Shown here: piece by piece, positions 8,505 through 18,626 of the stretch | Layout: each line of letters opens with the position of its first letter | Numbering within the stretch: position 1 is the first letter of the stretch | Assembly: GCA_045106825.1 (NCBI GenBank) | Contig: JBGCFH010000215.1 | Coordinates: 1 to 64,000 of the forward strand | Source of the DNA: CAWVWD01 sp045106825 | GTDB taxonomy: Bacteria > Bacteroidota > Bacteroidia > Chitinophagales > Saprospiraceae | Length of the DNA stretch: 64,000 nucleotides | Reading direction: 5' to 3' | The notes under the pieces: model-generated | The model's database searches: none | Told to the model about the DNA's origin: nothing | The model's input: only the letters and a program-made list of their open reading frames with translations | Translations under genes and position numbers: made by a program

Positions 8505-8901
8505 AATGCTATTAACGATTTTCAATTCATTGTCAATAAATTTTAGAGTAAAAAATTTCTATTCTTAACAAATATTATTTTTTTTAATATAAATAGATTA
8601 TTTTTGTATTTTAGGTTCACTTTTTGAGGTATAGGTAGTCAACCTCTATAAAATGAATACAGAAGGTTCTTTGTAGATAAGCAATAGTTATTTAAGTGAA
8701 TTATTATTGTGCGAAATAAATAATACAACTCCAAAACAAATTTAATTATATAATTAAATAATTAAAGATGACTGTAATACAATCACTTCATAAGTAGTTT
8801 TATCAAAATATTTCGACAGAATTAATAAGATTTTGCAGGATTTGTAAATAATAGACTTTATTCTAAAATGATTTTAGTTCTTTCTAACTAATTGATAATG
8901 A
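8505..8901. other. Gene-free AT-rich spacer with a promoter-like site
   Basis: A TATTTTTG element at 8599-8606 matches the -7 consensus, but no -33 element precedes it and no ORF follows. A small imperfect hairpin (GAGGT...ACCTC, about 8627-8647) lies downstream. Otherwise nothing is recognisable. Confidence 0.3.
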
Positions 8902-9104
8902 GAGCCATTCTCGGTTTAAAAATTTTTATAATGCGTTTTATAAAGAATTGATGCTTTTAATGACTTTTTTGCTTAAATAAGAACATTCGACGGGCGATTT
9001 AAAATCGCCCGTCGAATTCTTACTTAATTTAGATTGCAGATTATCGTAAAAATCACTAATTACAGCAAAACACATTACGAATTATTTTAAACCGAGAATG
9101 GCTG
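8902..9104. mobile_element. MITE-like element with target-site duplication
   Basis: A ~200-bp non-coding element. Its ends are perfect 19-bp inverted repeats: AGCCATTCTCGGTTTAAAA at 8903-8921 and TTTTAAACCGAGAATGGCT at 9085-9103. A 9-bp direct repeat TGATAATGA flanks it at 8893-8901 and 9105-9113, consistent with a target-site duplication. Inside is a 16-bp hairpin, ATTCGACGGGCGATTT (8985-9000) and AAATCGCCCGTCGAAT (9002-9017). A related but longer, decayed copy lies at 26018-26297. Confidence 0.75.
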
Positions 9105-9393
9105 TGATAATGAGAGTGAATGAACGCAAAGCGTTCATTTCAGAATATTATCTAATTGTAAATCAAATTTTTATAAAAAATTATATGTTGAAATATTTAA
9201 GCAAACCTACTTATAACAATTAATAAACCTGCTTATCTACTTTAACATCAAATAATTATTAATGAATTTCTTTAGTTTATTGGTATCATACTGCGTAAGT
9301 TTTATAAATTTTATTGCCACGATTCAAATCAATTTATCTTTTTAGATAAATTCACATTTTAGAGAATAAACTTACTCAATCAATAAGAAAATT

Positions 9394-11520
9394 ATGAAAA
9401 CAGTTAACTTTCTTGCTATTGTAGCACTATTTTTATTCGCAACATGCAGAACTCCAAACCCTACATCAAGAAATAGTAGTGTTCCAGGTGCTAATATGTT
9501 ATATGGTGAAAGTAGTCCTTACTTACAACAATATGCGTTAAATCCTGTCAATTGGTATCCTTGGGGAGAAGAAGCCCTGGAAAAAGCACAAAGGGAAGAC
9601 AAAATGATTTTACTTAGTGTTGGATATACCGCTTGTCATTGGTGTCATGTGATGGAGAAAGAATCTTATATGGATTCTACTATTGCGAGGATTATTAATG
9701 AAAATTTTATTGCTATAAAAGTAGATAAAGAAGAACGTCCCGATATAGATGATGTTTATTTAAGTGCTTGTCAGATTTCGGCAGGGAAAAACTGTGGTTG
9801 GCCGCTCAATGCTTTTGCATTGCCAACAGGTGAACCATTTTGGGCAGGAACTTACTTCAAAAAAGAACAATGGGAACGCATACTAAACTACATGGTAGAT
9901 GAACGGAAAAAAAATCCTGCAAAAGTGGAAGCTTGGGCCTTCGATATTGTGAAAGGAATTGAAATTATTGATGAACAAATTCCTGTTATTGAAAAACAAT
10001 CGGCCTTTACTGAAAAGCATATTAATAAAATTACTAATTCTTTTGTCAATGATATTGATTTACAAAACGGTGGACGTGATGTTGATGTGAAATTTCCACT
10101 TCCTAATAATTACCAGTACTTATTAAAAGTATATGGGCTGACTGAAGATAAAAAAACATTAGAAGCTATTGAGGTAACACTGGATAATATGGCTTATGGA
10201 GGCATCTATGATCATGTCGGTGGTGGATTTTCTCGATACTCGACAGATGCCAACTGGAAAGTACCTCGATTTGAAAAAATGTTGTACGATAATGCTCAGT
10301 TAGTAAGTCTTTATTCGGAAGCATATCGTTTGACCAAAAATCCATTATATAAAGATGTTGTTTACGAAACATTATCATTTATTGAAAAAGAAATGACGGC
10401 TGATAATGGTGGGTTTTACTCCTCTTATGATGCCGATTCGGATGAAGAAATTGGTGAATATTATACTTGGACAGAACAGGAAATTAACACCGCAATCGGA
10501 GATGAAGATGCTGCAACTTTATTCAAAGATTTTTATAATATTAGTCGTGAAGGTAACTGGAAAAACCGCAAAAACATTTTATATGTAAAACGTTCTTCAG
10601 AGTTTACTGCAAGTAAATATGGATTACGTATAGATGATTTTAAGTTAAGAATGAGGTTAGCTAAAGACAATCTATTAAAAGCCAGAAATCAAAAAACAAA
10701 ACCAAAGTTAGATGATAAAATTTTAACTTCTTGGAATGCTTTGATGATTAAAGGTTATGTGGATGCATATCGTACTTTTGGAGAGCAAAAATTCTTAGAT
10801 GCGGCTGTTGCTAACGCTGAGTTTTTAAGAAAACAAGCCATTCAAAAAGATAATCGAATGACTCGGAACTCTAAAGATAATAAAGCGATTGTTAATGCTT
10901 TTTTAGATGATTATGCCTTGACAGCAGAAGCTTTCATTGCTTTGTATCAAATTACTTTCGATGAGCAATGGTTATTCAAAGCAAGAGATTTGACGGAATA
11001 TGCTATTGAACATTTTTATGATTTTGAAACAAAAACTTTCTTTTATACATCGGATATTGATCCTCCTTTGGTGACTCGTAAACGTGAAATCGTGGATAAC
11101 GTAATTCCAAGTTCTAACTCTACGATGGCGAAGGTCATGCATTATTTAGGTATCTATTTATTTAATGATGAATATGAAATGATGTCTAAAGAAATGGTCA
11201 ATAATATGTTACCAACAATGATTTCCAGCAAAGAACCAAGCTTTTATTCAAACTGGTCAATCGTTTTGACAGATTTTGTTTATGAACCATTTGAAGTAGC
11301 GATTGTTGGTGATAATTTTGATTTGGTACGTCGTGATTTAGATAAAAACTATATTCCAAATATGTTGTTACTTGGAGGTTCAAGTGAAGGTTCATTAGAT
11401 TTATTAGACGGAAAGTTAGTCAAAGGAGAAACGACAATTTATGTGTGTAAAAACAAGGTTTGTAAATTTCCTGTGAATACTGTCCCTGATGCTTTGGACT
11501 TGATGGATGAAGATATGTAA
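9394..11520 (+). CDS. DUF255 thioredoxin-like / six-hairpin lipoprotein (YyaL/SPATA20 family)
   Basis: A 708-residue protein of the YyaL/SPATA20 family. An N-terminal DUF255 thioredoxin-fold domain (about 33-200) carries the CHWC motif at residues 81-84 in the phrase TACHWCHVMEKES. It is followed by an (alpha/alpha)6-barrel-like region of the N-acylglucosamine 2-epimerase type (GGIYDHVGGGFSRYSTD, PRFEKMLYDNAQL). The enzymatic activity of the family is not established. Unlike most cytoplasmic members, it begins with a hydrophobic segment ending LFATC at Cys18, a plausible lipobox, so it may be an exported lipoprotein. Monocistronic; terminator near 11625. Confidence 0.9.
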   Translation: MKTVNFLAIVALFLFATCRTPNPTSRNSSVPGANMLYGESSPYLQQYALNPVNWYPWGEEALEKAQREDKMILLSVGYTACHWCHVMEKESYMDSTIARIINENFIAIKVDKEERPDIDDVYLSACQISAGKNCGWPLNAFALPTGEPFWAGTYFKKEQWERILNYMVDERKKNPAKVEAWAFDIVKGIEIIDEQIPVIEKQSAFTEKHINKITNSFVNDIDLQNGGRDVDVKFPLPNNYQYLLKVYGLTEDKKTLEAIEVTLDNMAYGGIYDHVGGGFSRYSTDANWKVPRFEKMLYDNAQLVSLYSEAYRLTKNPLYKDVVYETLSFIEKEMTADNGGFYSSYDADSDEEIGEYYTWTEQEINTAIGDEDAATLFKDFYNISREGNWKNRKNILYVKRSSEFTASKYGLRIDDFKLRMRLAKDNLLKARNQKTKPKLDDKILTSWNALMIKGYVDAYRTFGEQKFLDAAVANAEFLRKQAIQKDNRMTRNSKDNKAIVNAFLDDYALTAEAFIALYQITFDEQWLFKARDLTEYAIEHFYDFETKTFFYTSDIDPPLVTRKREIVDNVIPSSNSTMAKVMHYLGIYLFNDEYEMMSKEMVNNMLPTMISSKEPSFYSNWSIVLTDFVYEPFEVAIVGDNFDLVRRDLDKNYIPNMLLLGGSSEGSLDLLDGKLVKGETTIYVCKNKVCKFPVNTVPDALDLMDEDM

Positions 11521-11624
11521 ATTGTTTTTTAGTCCGTTAACTTTCAAGAAAGTCAAGTATCTTTTAAAATAGATATTTTACTTTATAGTAATTTAGGTAG
11601 AGAGTTTTGAGAAAGGTTCGAGAT

Positions 11625-11675
11625 TGTTCAGAAAAGTATGAAATTATATTAGTTATTAACATACTTTTCTGAACA
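11625..11675. terminator. Hairpin between convergent genes
   Basis: TGTTCAGAAAAGTATG (11625-11640) pairs perfectly with CATACTTTTCTGAACA (11660-11675) over a 19-nt AT loop. A weaker outer pairing involves the TAGAGAG/CTCTCTA words. It probably serves both flanking genes. Confidence 0.6.
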
Positions 11676-11721
11676 CTCTCCTGAACGGTCTCTCTAAAAA
11701 CGTTCTATAAAAAATTATAGT

Positions 11722-12618
11722 TTACCTCTCCCAATATTGATACTCACAAATATTTCTAAAACCTAACCAACGAGCTGGCTTTTCGTAAGTCAAGTCATTA
11801 GAAATTTTGCTTTCTGCCAATGAATGTCTCCAGCTTCCACCTTTCGCAATCCCTTTTTCTATAACCATTTCACCTACATTTCCAATCATATTATAGAGTC
11901 CATAATCGTTTTCTAAATAGCTTGTCGCAGGTGCTGTAATATGAAATTCTTGCTCAGAACCGTAATTTAGGTTGAACAATTTCATGGTTTTTTTCTTAGC
12001 TTTTTTGACCGTTCGATTCTCGGTGTTAAGACCATAACTATCATCCGTTAACCCTTTAGCTGCTTTTTCCCATTCTGCTTTAGTGGGCAAACGATAGTTT
12101 GGATAAGGAATCGTATAATCAGGTTGAACATTAGGAATTTCACCATTATAATATTTTTCTATTGAAAAATAGTTTTCTGTGGTTTGTGTCGTCATGTACG
12201 TTATTTTTTCTTGTTGTACTAAGACTTGCTCAAAAACTCTATCCGAACGCCATTTTGCATAAGTCATCGCTTGTTCATAAGAAATACCAATCACTGGATA
12301 ATTATTATACGCTGGGTGACGAAAATAAACTTCAACAAAAGGGTTCATATGATCTTTTTCATTTAACCAAGTTGTCGTATCAGGTAAAGCTGTTTTTAGT
12401 TCAGCAGACTCTAAACCATAAACTTGAGTCATCCAATATAAATATTCTCGATAATCAATATTGGAAATTTCGGTTTTGTCCATAAATAGATTATTATCTA
12501 TTTTGGCTGTTGCTGGAGGCCGAGGCACTTCTACAATTTTGTCATTTACAGTGACTTCCGTTAATGAAGAACAAGCTGCTAACAGCATTACACTTGTTGC
12601 AAAAAATAAAACTCTCAT
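11722..12618 (-). CDS. SUMF1/FGE-fold lipoprotein
   Basis: A 298-residue protein with a lipoprotein signal peptide (MLLAAC, Cys16) and the formylglycine-generating-enzyme (SUMF1) fold: FMDKTEISNIDYREYLYWM near 45-63, YPVIGISYEQAMTYAKWRS near 115, the YRLPTKAEWEKAA motif near 185, then GLYNMIGNVGEM and the terminal GGSWRH...RWLGFRNI. In Bacteroidota such lipoproteins include the gliding/T9SS proteins GldJ and GldK; this one is shorter and outside a gld cluster. The paired active-site cysteines of true FGE are not evident, so a structural or ligand-binding role is more likely than sulfatase activation. Confidence 0.85.
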   Translation of the reverse strand: MRVLFFATSVMLLAACSSLTEVTVNDKIVEVPRPPATAKIDNNLFMDKTEISNIDYREYLYWMTQVYGLESAELKTALPDTTTWLNEKDHMNPFVEVYFRHPAYNNYPVIGISYEQAMTYAKWRSDRVFEQVLVQQEKITYMTTQTTENYFSIEKYYNGEIPNVQPDYTIPYPNYRLPTKAEWEKAAKGLTDDSYGLNTENRTVKKAKKKTMKLFNLNYGSEQEFHITAPATSYLENDYGLYNMIGNVGEMVIEKGIAKGGSWRHSLAESKISNDLTYEKPARWLGFRNICEYQYWER

Positions 12619-12910
12619 AATATAAAATGTTTTTGTGAACGCATGATGTTAATGAAAAATGGATAAATAAAAATGAATAATAGATTATTGACTTCTATAG
12701 GTTTCATACTTTCGGTTAGAATTTGCACGAACCCAAATTATGATATAAATCACAAATTGGAATCGTAATAACTCTTATTATAACCTCAAATAATTAATAT
12801 TTATTGAGTTACTTTGCATTTTAACATTCGGTGAGTGTTTCAAACTCATCATTTGAGGCTAAATACGAGTTGAGAAATGGTAATTTAAATTTTCTCAAAA
12901 AAAGAAGTTT

Positions 12911-13903
12911 ATGAAAGTAATAGTAACAGGAGCAGATGGAATGTTGGGATCAAACATTGTAAAAGAGTTAGTTTCCAAAGGGCATGAAGTGAGTACGTAT
13001 GTTTTACCTAATAGTCGAATACTATTTCCCAAACTTAATTTAAAACGATACGAAGGTAATATTTTAGATGCTAAGACCTTAACACAATCAGTTGACGGAC
13101 ATGATGCTATTATTCATGTTGCCGCTTTAACGGATGTTTGGCCTTCTCGCTCAGAGATAGTTCGTCGAGTGAATATCGAAGGTACTAAAAATATAGTTGC
13201 TGCTACCAAACAAGCAAATATCAAACGATTGGTTGCTATTGGAAGTGCCAGTTCATGTGGTTTTGGAGATAAAAAAAATTTAGGAAATGAAGAAGTCCCA
13301 TTCAAATCTCACAAATATGGTTTAGATTATATAGACTCCAAAAAAGAAGCTCAAGACTATATTATAAAAGAAGCCAAAGAAAACGGTTTGCCAGCTATTG
13401 TTGTCAATCCTACGTTTATGTTTGGTGCTTATGATTCAAAACCAGGTTCTGGTAAAATGGTGAAGGCAATATACGAAGGGAAAGTTCCTGCGTATACTAC
13501 TGGCGGACGCAATTATGTACATGCAAAAGATGTTGCTGTCGCTGCTGTCAATGCCTTGACAATGGGAAGAATTGGAGAATATTATATTGCGGGTAATCGA
13601 AACATGAATTACCACGAAGCATTTACCTTGATTAATGATACTATTGGTGGCAAATCGCCAAAGTTTAAAGCACCTTCTTGGATTATAAAAACGTTGGGTT
13701 TGGTGAGTTCTGCCGTAGGGACTATTTTTGGTATTACACCAACTATTTCTTATCCGATGGCTGCTATTTCTACAGAAGAACAATATTTTAGTAGCCAAAA
13801 GGCAATAGATGAATTGGGATTGCCACAAACGGACTTGAAGATTGCGATAAGAGAATGTTTTGAGTGGATGAAAGCAAATAATGTCTTAGATGAATCGAAA
13901 TAG
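12911..13903 (+). CDS. NAD-dependent epimerase/dehydratase family protein
   Basis: A 330-residue extended short-chain dehydrogenase. The Rossmann motif is at the N-terminus (VTGADGMLGSNIV; the family pattern is GxxGxxG), the Asp at the end of the third strand is in NILDA, and the catalytic YxxxK is YIDSK near residue 141. The closest general type is the NAD-dependent 3-beta-hydroxysteroid dehydrogenase/hopanoid-associated dehydratase-like group; the substrate is not determined. It is the first gene of a likely cluster with an SDR and a membrane protein (114-bp gap, then a 4-bp overlap). Confidence 0.88.
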   Translation: MKVIVTGADGMLGSNIVKELVSKGHEVSTYVLPNSRILFPKLNLKRYEGNILDAKTLTQSVDGHDAIIHVAALTDVWPSRSEIVRRVNIEGTKNIVAATKQANIKRLVAIGSASSCGFGDKKNLGNEEVPFKSHKYGLDYIDSKKEAQDYIIKEAKENGLPAIVVNPTFMFGAYDSKPGSGKMVKAIYEGKVPAYTTGGRNYVHAKDVAVAAVNALTMGRIGEYYIAGNRNMNYHEAFTLINDTIGGKSPKFKAPSWIIKTLGLVSSAVGTIFGITPTISYPMAAISTEEQYFSSQKAIDELGLPQTDLKIAIRECFEWMKANNVLDESK

Positions 13904-14017
13904 ATTGAGGTTCTATAGTGAAACAGAAAACTAAAAAATCGACTGACTGACGGTTTTATTGCATTTAAAAAATAACTTCGATAATTTGAATTAATAAACA
14001 AATCAACCATTTTTATA

Positions 14018-14830
14018 ATGAATTTTAAGAATAAAGTTGTTATTATCACAGGTTCAAGCATGGGAATCGGTAAGGCTTTAGCAAACGATTTTGGACAACG
14101 AGGAGCAAAAGTTGTATTAAATGGTCGTAATCCTGAACGGTTAGAAAAAAGACATCAAGAGATGCAAGATTCAGGCTTTGAAAGTATTGCTATTAGCGGC
14201 GATGTATCGAAAGTAGAAGATTGCAAAGCATTGATTAATAATACGATAAAAGCATTTGGTAAAATTGATGTATTGATTAATAATGCGGGACTTTCCACCG
14301 AAGGAACAGTGGAAGATTTGAGCTTGGAAGTTGTCCAAAAGATAATGGAAGTGAATTATCTTGGAGCTCATTATCTGACACATTTAGCCCTTCCGTATTT
14401 AAAAAAGACGCATGGAAGTATTCTTTTCTCAGGTAGTAATGCAGGAACGCATGGTTTACCAAAACATTCTGTCTATTCTGCTTCAAAAATGGCTTTAACC
14501 GCTTTGACAGAATCTCTAAGAATCGAATTGCAAGATGATGAGGTACATGTTGGAATTGCTTATATTGGATTTACGGAAAATGATCCGAATAAAACAATCT
14601 TTGGTATAGATGGTAAAATTATTGCTCAACCAAGTCGCTCTAATTTTAAGACACAAAGCCCTCAAATCGTTGCGAGTCAAATGATTAAAATGATTGAAAA
14701 AAGAACGTATAAGAAAGTTTTTACACCAATCGGAAAACTCAATACATTTATGGCTCGTTTTGCTCCATTTGTAATTAGAAAAGTAGTTGGAAATAATTTT
14801 AGAGAAACGAAAAAAAATCATAAAAAATGA
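14018..14830 (+). CDS. SDR-family oxidoreductase
   Basis: A 270-residue classical short-chain dehydrogenase: cofactor motif TGSSMGIGKAL (TGxxxGxG) at about 11-21, NNAG near 88, catalytic Ser in FSGSNAG, and Tyr153/Lys157 in the YSASK motif. Arg/Asn residues after the second strand (NGRNPERL) suggest NADP preference. The C-terminus is basic and hydrophobic (FAPFVIRKVVG), as in membrane-associated lipid-acting SDRs. The ATG of the next gene overlaps its stop (ATGA), so they are translationally coupled. Confidence 0.92.
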   Translation: MNFKNKVVIITGSSMGIGKALANDFGQRGAKVVLNGRNPERLEKRHQEMQDSGFESIAISGDVSKVEDCKALINNTIKAFGKIDVLINNAGLSTEGTVEDLSLEVVQKIMEVNYLGAHYLTHLALPYLKKTHGSILFSGSNAGTHGLPKHSVYSASKMALTALTESLRIELQDDEVHVGIAYIGFTENDPNKTIFGIDGKIIAQPSRSNFKTQSPQIVASQMIKMIEKRTYKKVFTPIGKLNTFMARFAPFVIRKVVGNNFRETKKNHKK

Positions 14831-15516
14831 GTCCTGTCGAATATACATTTATAGACATTGGAGGAATCCGAATTGAAGAACCTGTAACGGCTTTGACTGA
14901 TTTACTAACGGCAACGGTCTGTTTTATCGCATTTTTTCAATTGCATAAATTAAAAATTGATCATAAGGCATTTTCTTTTTTCAAATACTATTTTTTATTC
15001 ATGGCATTGGGAACGACTTGTGCGGCTTTTTTGTCTCATGCTATTTTATATTGGTCAGGATATAATTGGAAAATGTTAGGCTGGACATTTAGTGCAATTG
15101 GTATTTTTCATATTGAAAATAGTGCATTACTATATTTTCAAGAAGAAACCGATTCAAAACGATTGAATTGGCTTTCTTTTGCTTTTAAGGTTCAGTTAAT
15201 TGTATTTCTACTCTGTTTGAGTTATACACCGACAAGATTATTTGAAGTCGTTCAAATCAATTCTTCATTAGGAATCGTTGGCATAACTTTTCCGCTTTTC
15301 GCCTATCTTTTTTTTAAAACAAGAAAGCAAAGTTATAAAAAAATCGTTATTGCTTTTTGTATGAGTATCGTGACAGGTTTGGTATTTAATGCAGAAATTA
15401 CGTTTCATAAATATTTTAACTATCACGATTTTGCACACGTTTTGATGGCGTTTAGTTCTTTCTTATTATTTATGGCAGGTTTAGAATTAGCTAAAATGCA
15501 AAGTCAAAAAACTTAG
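14827..15516 (+). CDS. Polytopic membrane protein
   Basis: A 229-residue protein with about seven hydrophobic helices and short loops. It may correspond to the DUF6962-type membrane proteins, but I cannot confirm this. No catalytic motif stands out; His residues recur in the helices (HAILYW, HIENSA, FHKYFNYHDFAHV), a pattern seen in haem- or metal-dependent membrane proteins. It overlaps the SDR gene by 4 bp and so probably acts in the same pathway. Confidence 0.7.
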   Translation: MSPVEYTFIDIGGIRIEEPVTALTDLLTATVCFIAFFQLHKLKIDHKAFSFFKYYFLFMALGTTCAAFLSHAILYWSGYNWKMLGWTFSAIGIFHIENSALLYFQEETDSKRLNWLSFAFKVQLIVFLLCLSYTPTRLFEVVQINSSLGIVGITFPLFAYLFFKTRKQSYKKIVIAFCMSIVTGLVFNAEITFHKYFNYHDFAHVLMAFSSFLLFMAGLELAKMQSQKT

Positions 15517-15879
15517 AAAATTCTATCGTAGAAATAAATTTAAAAAATCATAAAATTCATGATATTCATATTCTCTACAACTTTATCATTTATATTTGTG
15601 CGTGTATTTATACCGTTTGATTTAATTTGTTATTGTGATAAATCATTGTTTATTACAATACATTCAAGTTTTAATTAAATCAACCTACGTGTATTCACTA
15701 ATAATATAATTAAGAATGATAATAAATAGATATAGATTCTTTGTAGTATTTTCATAAAGTTTCGATATGATAAAATGTTTATTTATTGTTCACCTAATAA
15801 ATTTAATGGTTCACTAAAGTTTTTTGTGGAAAAATAAAATTAAAGAACCAATTTAATTAATCATTTAAATCATTAAGTA
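15517..15879. other. Intergenic region
   Basis: 363 bp of AT-rich spacer upstream of the sterol-desaturase-family gene. It holds no repeat array or terminator that I can identify and presumably contains that gene's promoter. Confidence 0.35.
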
Positions 15880-17124
15880 ATGGGCGAAATGGGTAGTTTA
15901 GCTTATGCAGGTTACATCGTTCCTTTTGTACTGCTGCTCCCTGTATTGGAGTATTATCTCTCTAAAAAAAAGAAAGTTGATGCATACAGCTTTAGCGACA
16001 CGTTAGTTAATCTTTCTTGTGGTATTTTAGAGCGTACGTTCGATTTTTTCTTTATTGTATTCTTGTATTTTGTATTTGGTTATTTATACGATAATGCGTC
16101 ATTAGTACATCTGGATGCTTGGCTTCCTTTACCGATATTGTGGCTTTTTGCCTTGTTATTCGCTGATTTAGTTGCCTATTGGCATCACCGATTAAGTCAC
16201 GAGATTAACTTTTTTTGGGCAGCACACATTGTGCATCATCAAAGTGAGGAATTAAATGTAACGACTGTTTTTCGGGTTTCAGCTTTTGCGGTTATTAACC
16301 GAACACTGTTCTGGATATGGTTACCGATTGTTGGCTTTTCGCCAATGATTTCTTCAGTTGCTATTATGTTTATTGGTTTATACCAATTTGTGTCGCACAC
16401 TCGACTGATTGATAAATTAGGCATCTTAGAATATATATTGGTGACACCTTCACATCATCGAGTACATCATGCTCGAAATCCTCAATATCTTGACAAAAAC
16501 TACGGTCATGTTTTTATTATTTGGGATAAAATGTTTGGTACTTTTGAGCCAGAGGTTGAAGAACCTCAATATGGAATTGTAGATGGTTTCGAAAGTTCTA
16601 ATCCAATTTGGGCGTATTTTTCTTACTGGTTTGATTTATTTAAAAGAGCCAAAAAGACGAAAGATTGGACTAATAAAATAAAAATGTTCCTAATGCCACC
16701 AGCTTGGATTCCTGACGATCTTGCAGGTTCAGAAGAGGCGAAATATGAATTGGACAAAAAAGGAAACCGAAAAAAGTATAAACTTGCTGTGCCTCGACGT
16801 TTGCAGGTTTATTTGTCTGTTAATATTATTATTACAATGGTATTATTTACGACTTTACTGTTGGGAAAAAGTTTTCCATTAGTGACTAAGATTCAGTTGA
16901 TGAGTTTAGTGCTTATGTCTGTTATTTCCTTTGGTCCATTGTTAGAAAGAAAAAGTTGGGGCGTTCGTTTTGACTTGATTAAGTTGATTATTTTAGCTAT
17001 TAATATTCCTATTTTATTATGGAATTATCCATATTCGATACTTTTAATTATTGGAATATTAGCGTTGATTGGTGGCTTAATTTTCTGGCTACAAACTTTA
17101 AAGAAACAGGTTCAGTTTTCTTAA
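15880..17124 (+). CDS. Sterol desaturase / fatty-acid hydroxylase family protein
   Basis: A 414-residue membrane di-iron oxygenase. The clustered histidine motifs are HHRLSH (102-107), HIVHHQSEE (116-124) and HHRVHH (192-197), with His173 in FVSHTR; these coordinate two irons facing the cytoplasm. Hydrophobic helices flank them. The last ~130 residues add four more predicted TM helices beyond the catalytic domain. Substrates in this family include sterols, sphingolipids, carotenoids and alkylglycerols. The nearby dehydrogenases would suit lipid or isoprenoid modification, but that is inference. Confidence 0.9.
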   Translation: MGEMGSLAYAGYIVPFVLLLPVLEYYLSKKKKVDAYSFSDTLVNLSCGILERTFDFFFIVFLYFVFGYLYDNASLVHLDAWLPLPILWLFALLFADLVAYWHHRLSHEINFFWAAHIVHHQSEELNVTTVFRVSAFAVINRTLFWIWLPIVGFSPMISSVAIMFIGLYQFVSHTRLIDKLGILEYILVTPSHHRVHHARNPQYLDKNYGHVFIIWDKMFGTFEPEVEEPQYGIVDGFESSNPIWAYFSYWFDLFKRAKKTKDWTNKIKMFLMPPAWIPDDLAGSEEAKYELDKKGNRKKYKLAVPRRLQVYLSVNIIITMVLFTTLLLGKSFPLVTKIQLMSLVLMSVISFGPLLERKSWGVRFDLIKLIILAINIPILLWNYPYSILLIIGILALIGGLIFWLQTLKKQVQFS

Positions 17125-17139
17125 AATAATATTATCTTG

Positions 17140-17167
17140 AAGTCCATTTGTTGATATGAATGGACTT
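17140..17167 (+). terminator. Probable terminator hairpin
   Basis: AAGTCCATT (17140-17148) pairs with AATGGACTT (17159-17167). A second hairpin, ATCCTGTCA (17198-17206) with TGACAGGAT (17220-17228), follows. Both lie between convergent genes. Confidence 0.5.
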
Positions 17168-17307
17168 TCTGATTTCAATGTGTTAACACTTTTTCAAATC
17201 CTGTCAGATTTTCAAAATTTGACAGGATAAACACTTCAAATTGGCTTGTCCGATTTTTACAGGAAAACCATTAACAAAGATATTATTTTATCATTCCTAA
17301 ATAATAT

Positions 17308-18520
17308 TTACTGTTTTACAAAAATATTCGTCTTATTATTGATTTTCAAAACATAAACACCAGATTCCAAGAAGGAAATATTGATTGAAATCGTATCATT
17401 ATCAATGTTGTCGTATTTGATATTCTTATAAATAACATTACCAAAAACGTCCAAAACCGTAATATATTCATTCATTTCATCGACACCAGAAACCTTAATA
17501 AAAGTCATAGCAGGATTTGGAGCGATTTCGAATTGTGGTAGAATAGATTGAATATCAGCGATTACAATTTGGCTATAAGTTATCGTTCCGTCAAAATCAG
17601 TTTGTTTAAGACGATAGTAATTTTTTCCAATAGAAGGCAAATTATCCATAAACGAATACGTTTGTTTTTCTATCGTATTTCTATGACCTTCTACATGTCC
17701 AATTACTTCCCAATTTTTTGCAACCAACTTTTCAATAAGAAAAAAGGCATTATTCTGTTCTGACAAAGTTATCCAGTTGAGTGTAACCAAGTTATCTTTA
17801 GATATTGCTTTAAACGATAATAGTTCCACAGGTACATTCACAACTGTTTCTTCAATACTAAAATCCGCAAAAGTACCTCTTCATCTCTAAGACTCGTGGA
17901 ATCATTTAAACTACGATAAATGCCCCATTTTGGGCGAATAAACTCCGCATCTGTTTTCCACATTCGTATATTGTTATCTGAATAAGACATTAAGTTGGAG
18001 TTATCCGAAATTTTGATAATATCTATTGCATAACTACCTGATTATCCATATGTTACTGTTTCTGTGACTTCTACCCAAACGCCTTTCATTGGTGTTAAAT
18101 CAACTTGATGTATTGTAGATTGAGACGTTGTTGCAGCATAGCGAAGTTGTAATTTGTCAGGTGTTCCTTTCCGTGCTGTCAAGGTGATAGAAGGCATGCT
18201 TGACTCTGTTCCGCCGACTGCTTTTAGCTGATGAATATGAGTAAAACTTGCGGAAGATTGAAACCCGGCATCAAGTTTAAATTTCCAGACATATTCTACC
18301 GTTTCGCCCTCGATTCCTTTCAAACTATCAGGCGATTGGTCGTATGTTTTAATTTCATTTCGTTGCCTATTTTAAGGTAATAAATGACAAATTGATTTTG
18401 AAGTCAACAGGGTTTTTCGATTGTTACTTGTATTTTTCCATTATTAATATTTGATTTAACAAGAGATGGTTTTGAAGAACTATTTTCGGTTTTCCAAGAA
18501 TCATATTGAGAAAATATCAT
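17308..18520 (-). pseudogene. Decayed T9SS-secreted polysaccharide-lyase-like gene
   Basis: Homologous-looking coding pieces continue across several frames. From 18520 an ATG opens into a concanavalin-like domain, with at least one frameshift near 18405 and another near 18360. An intact middle piece follows (18042-18323, including VEYVWKFKLDAGFQ and HIHQLKAVGG), a stop after TVTYG, then the phrase RMWKTDAEFIRPKWGIYRSL in a new frame. A last frameshift near 17880 leads into SIEETVVNVPVELLSF and a complete T9SS C-terminal sorting domain (17308-17841, ...PNPAMTFIKVSG... to NIFVKQ). The parent was probably a secreted glycan-degrading enzyme. At least three frame changes make a sequencing artefact unlikely, though not impossible. 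No signal peptide remains. Confidence 0.75.
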
Positions 18521-18626
18521 TTAGTAGCTTTATTATTCACTACGCAAAATAATTGCGTAATCCATTCTCACCTTTGTATTGTCAACGATTAGGAAACTAA
18601 TCATTAATTACTAAAACACTAAGACA

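Noticed and set aside
13436..13828. 130-residue antisense ORF within the epimerase gene
   Set aside because: No homology features; the sense strand encodes a complete dehydrogenase.
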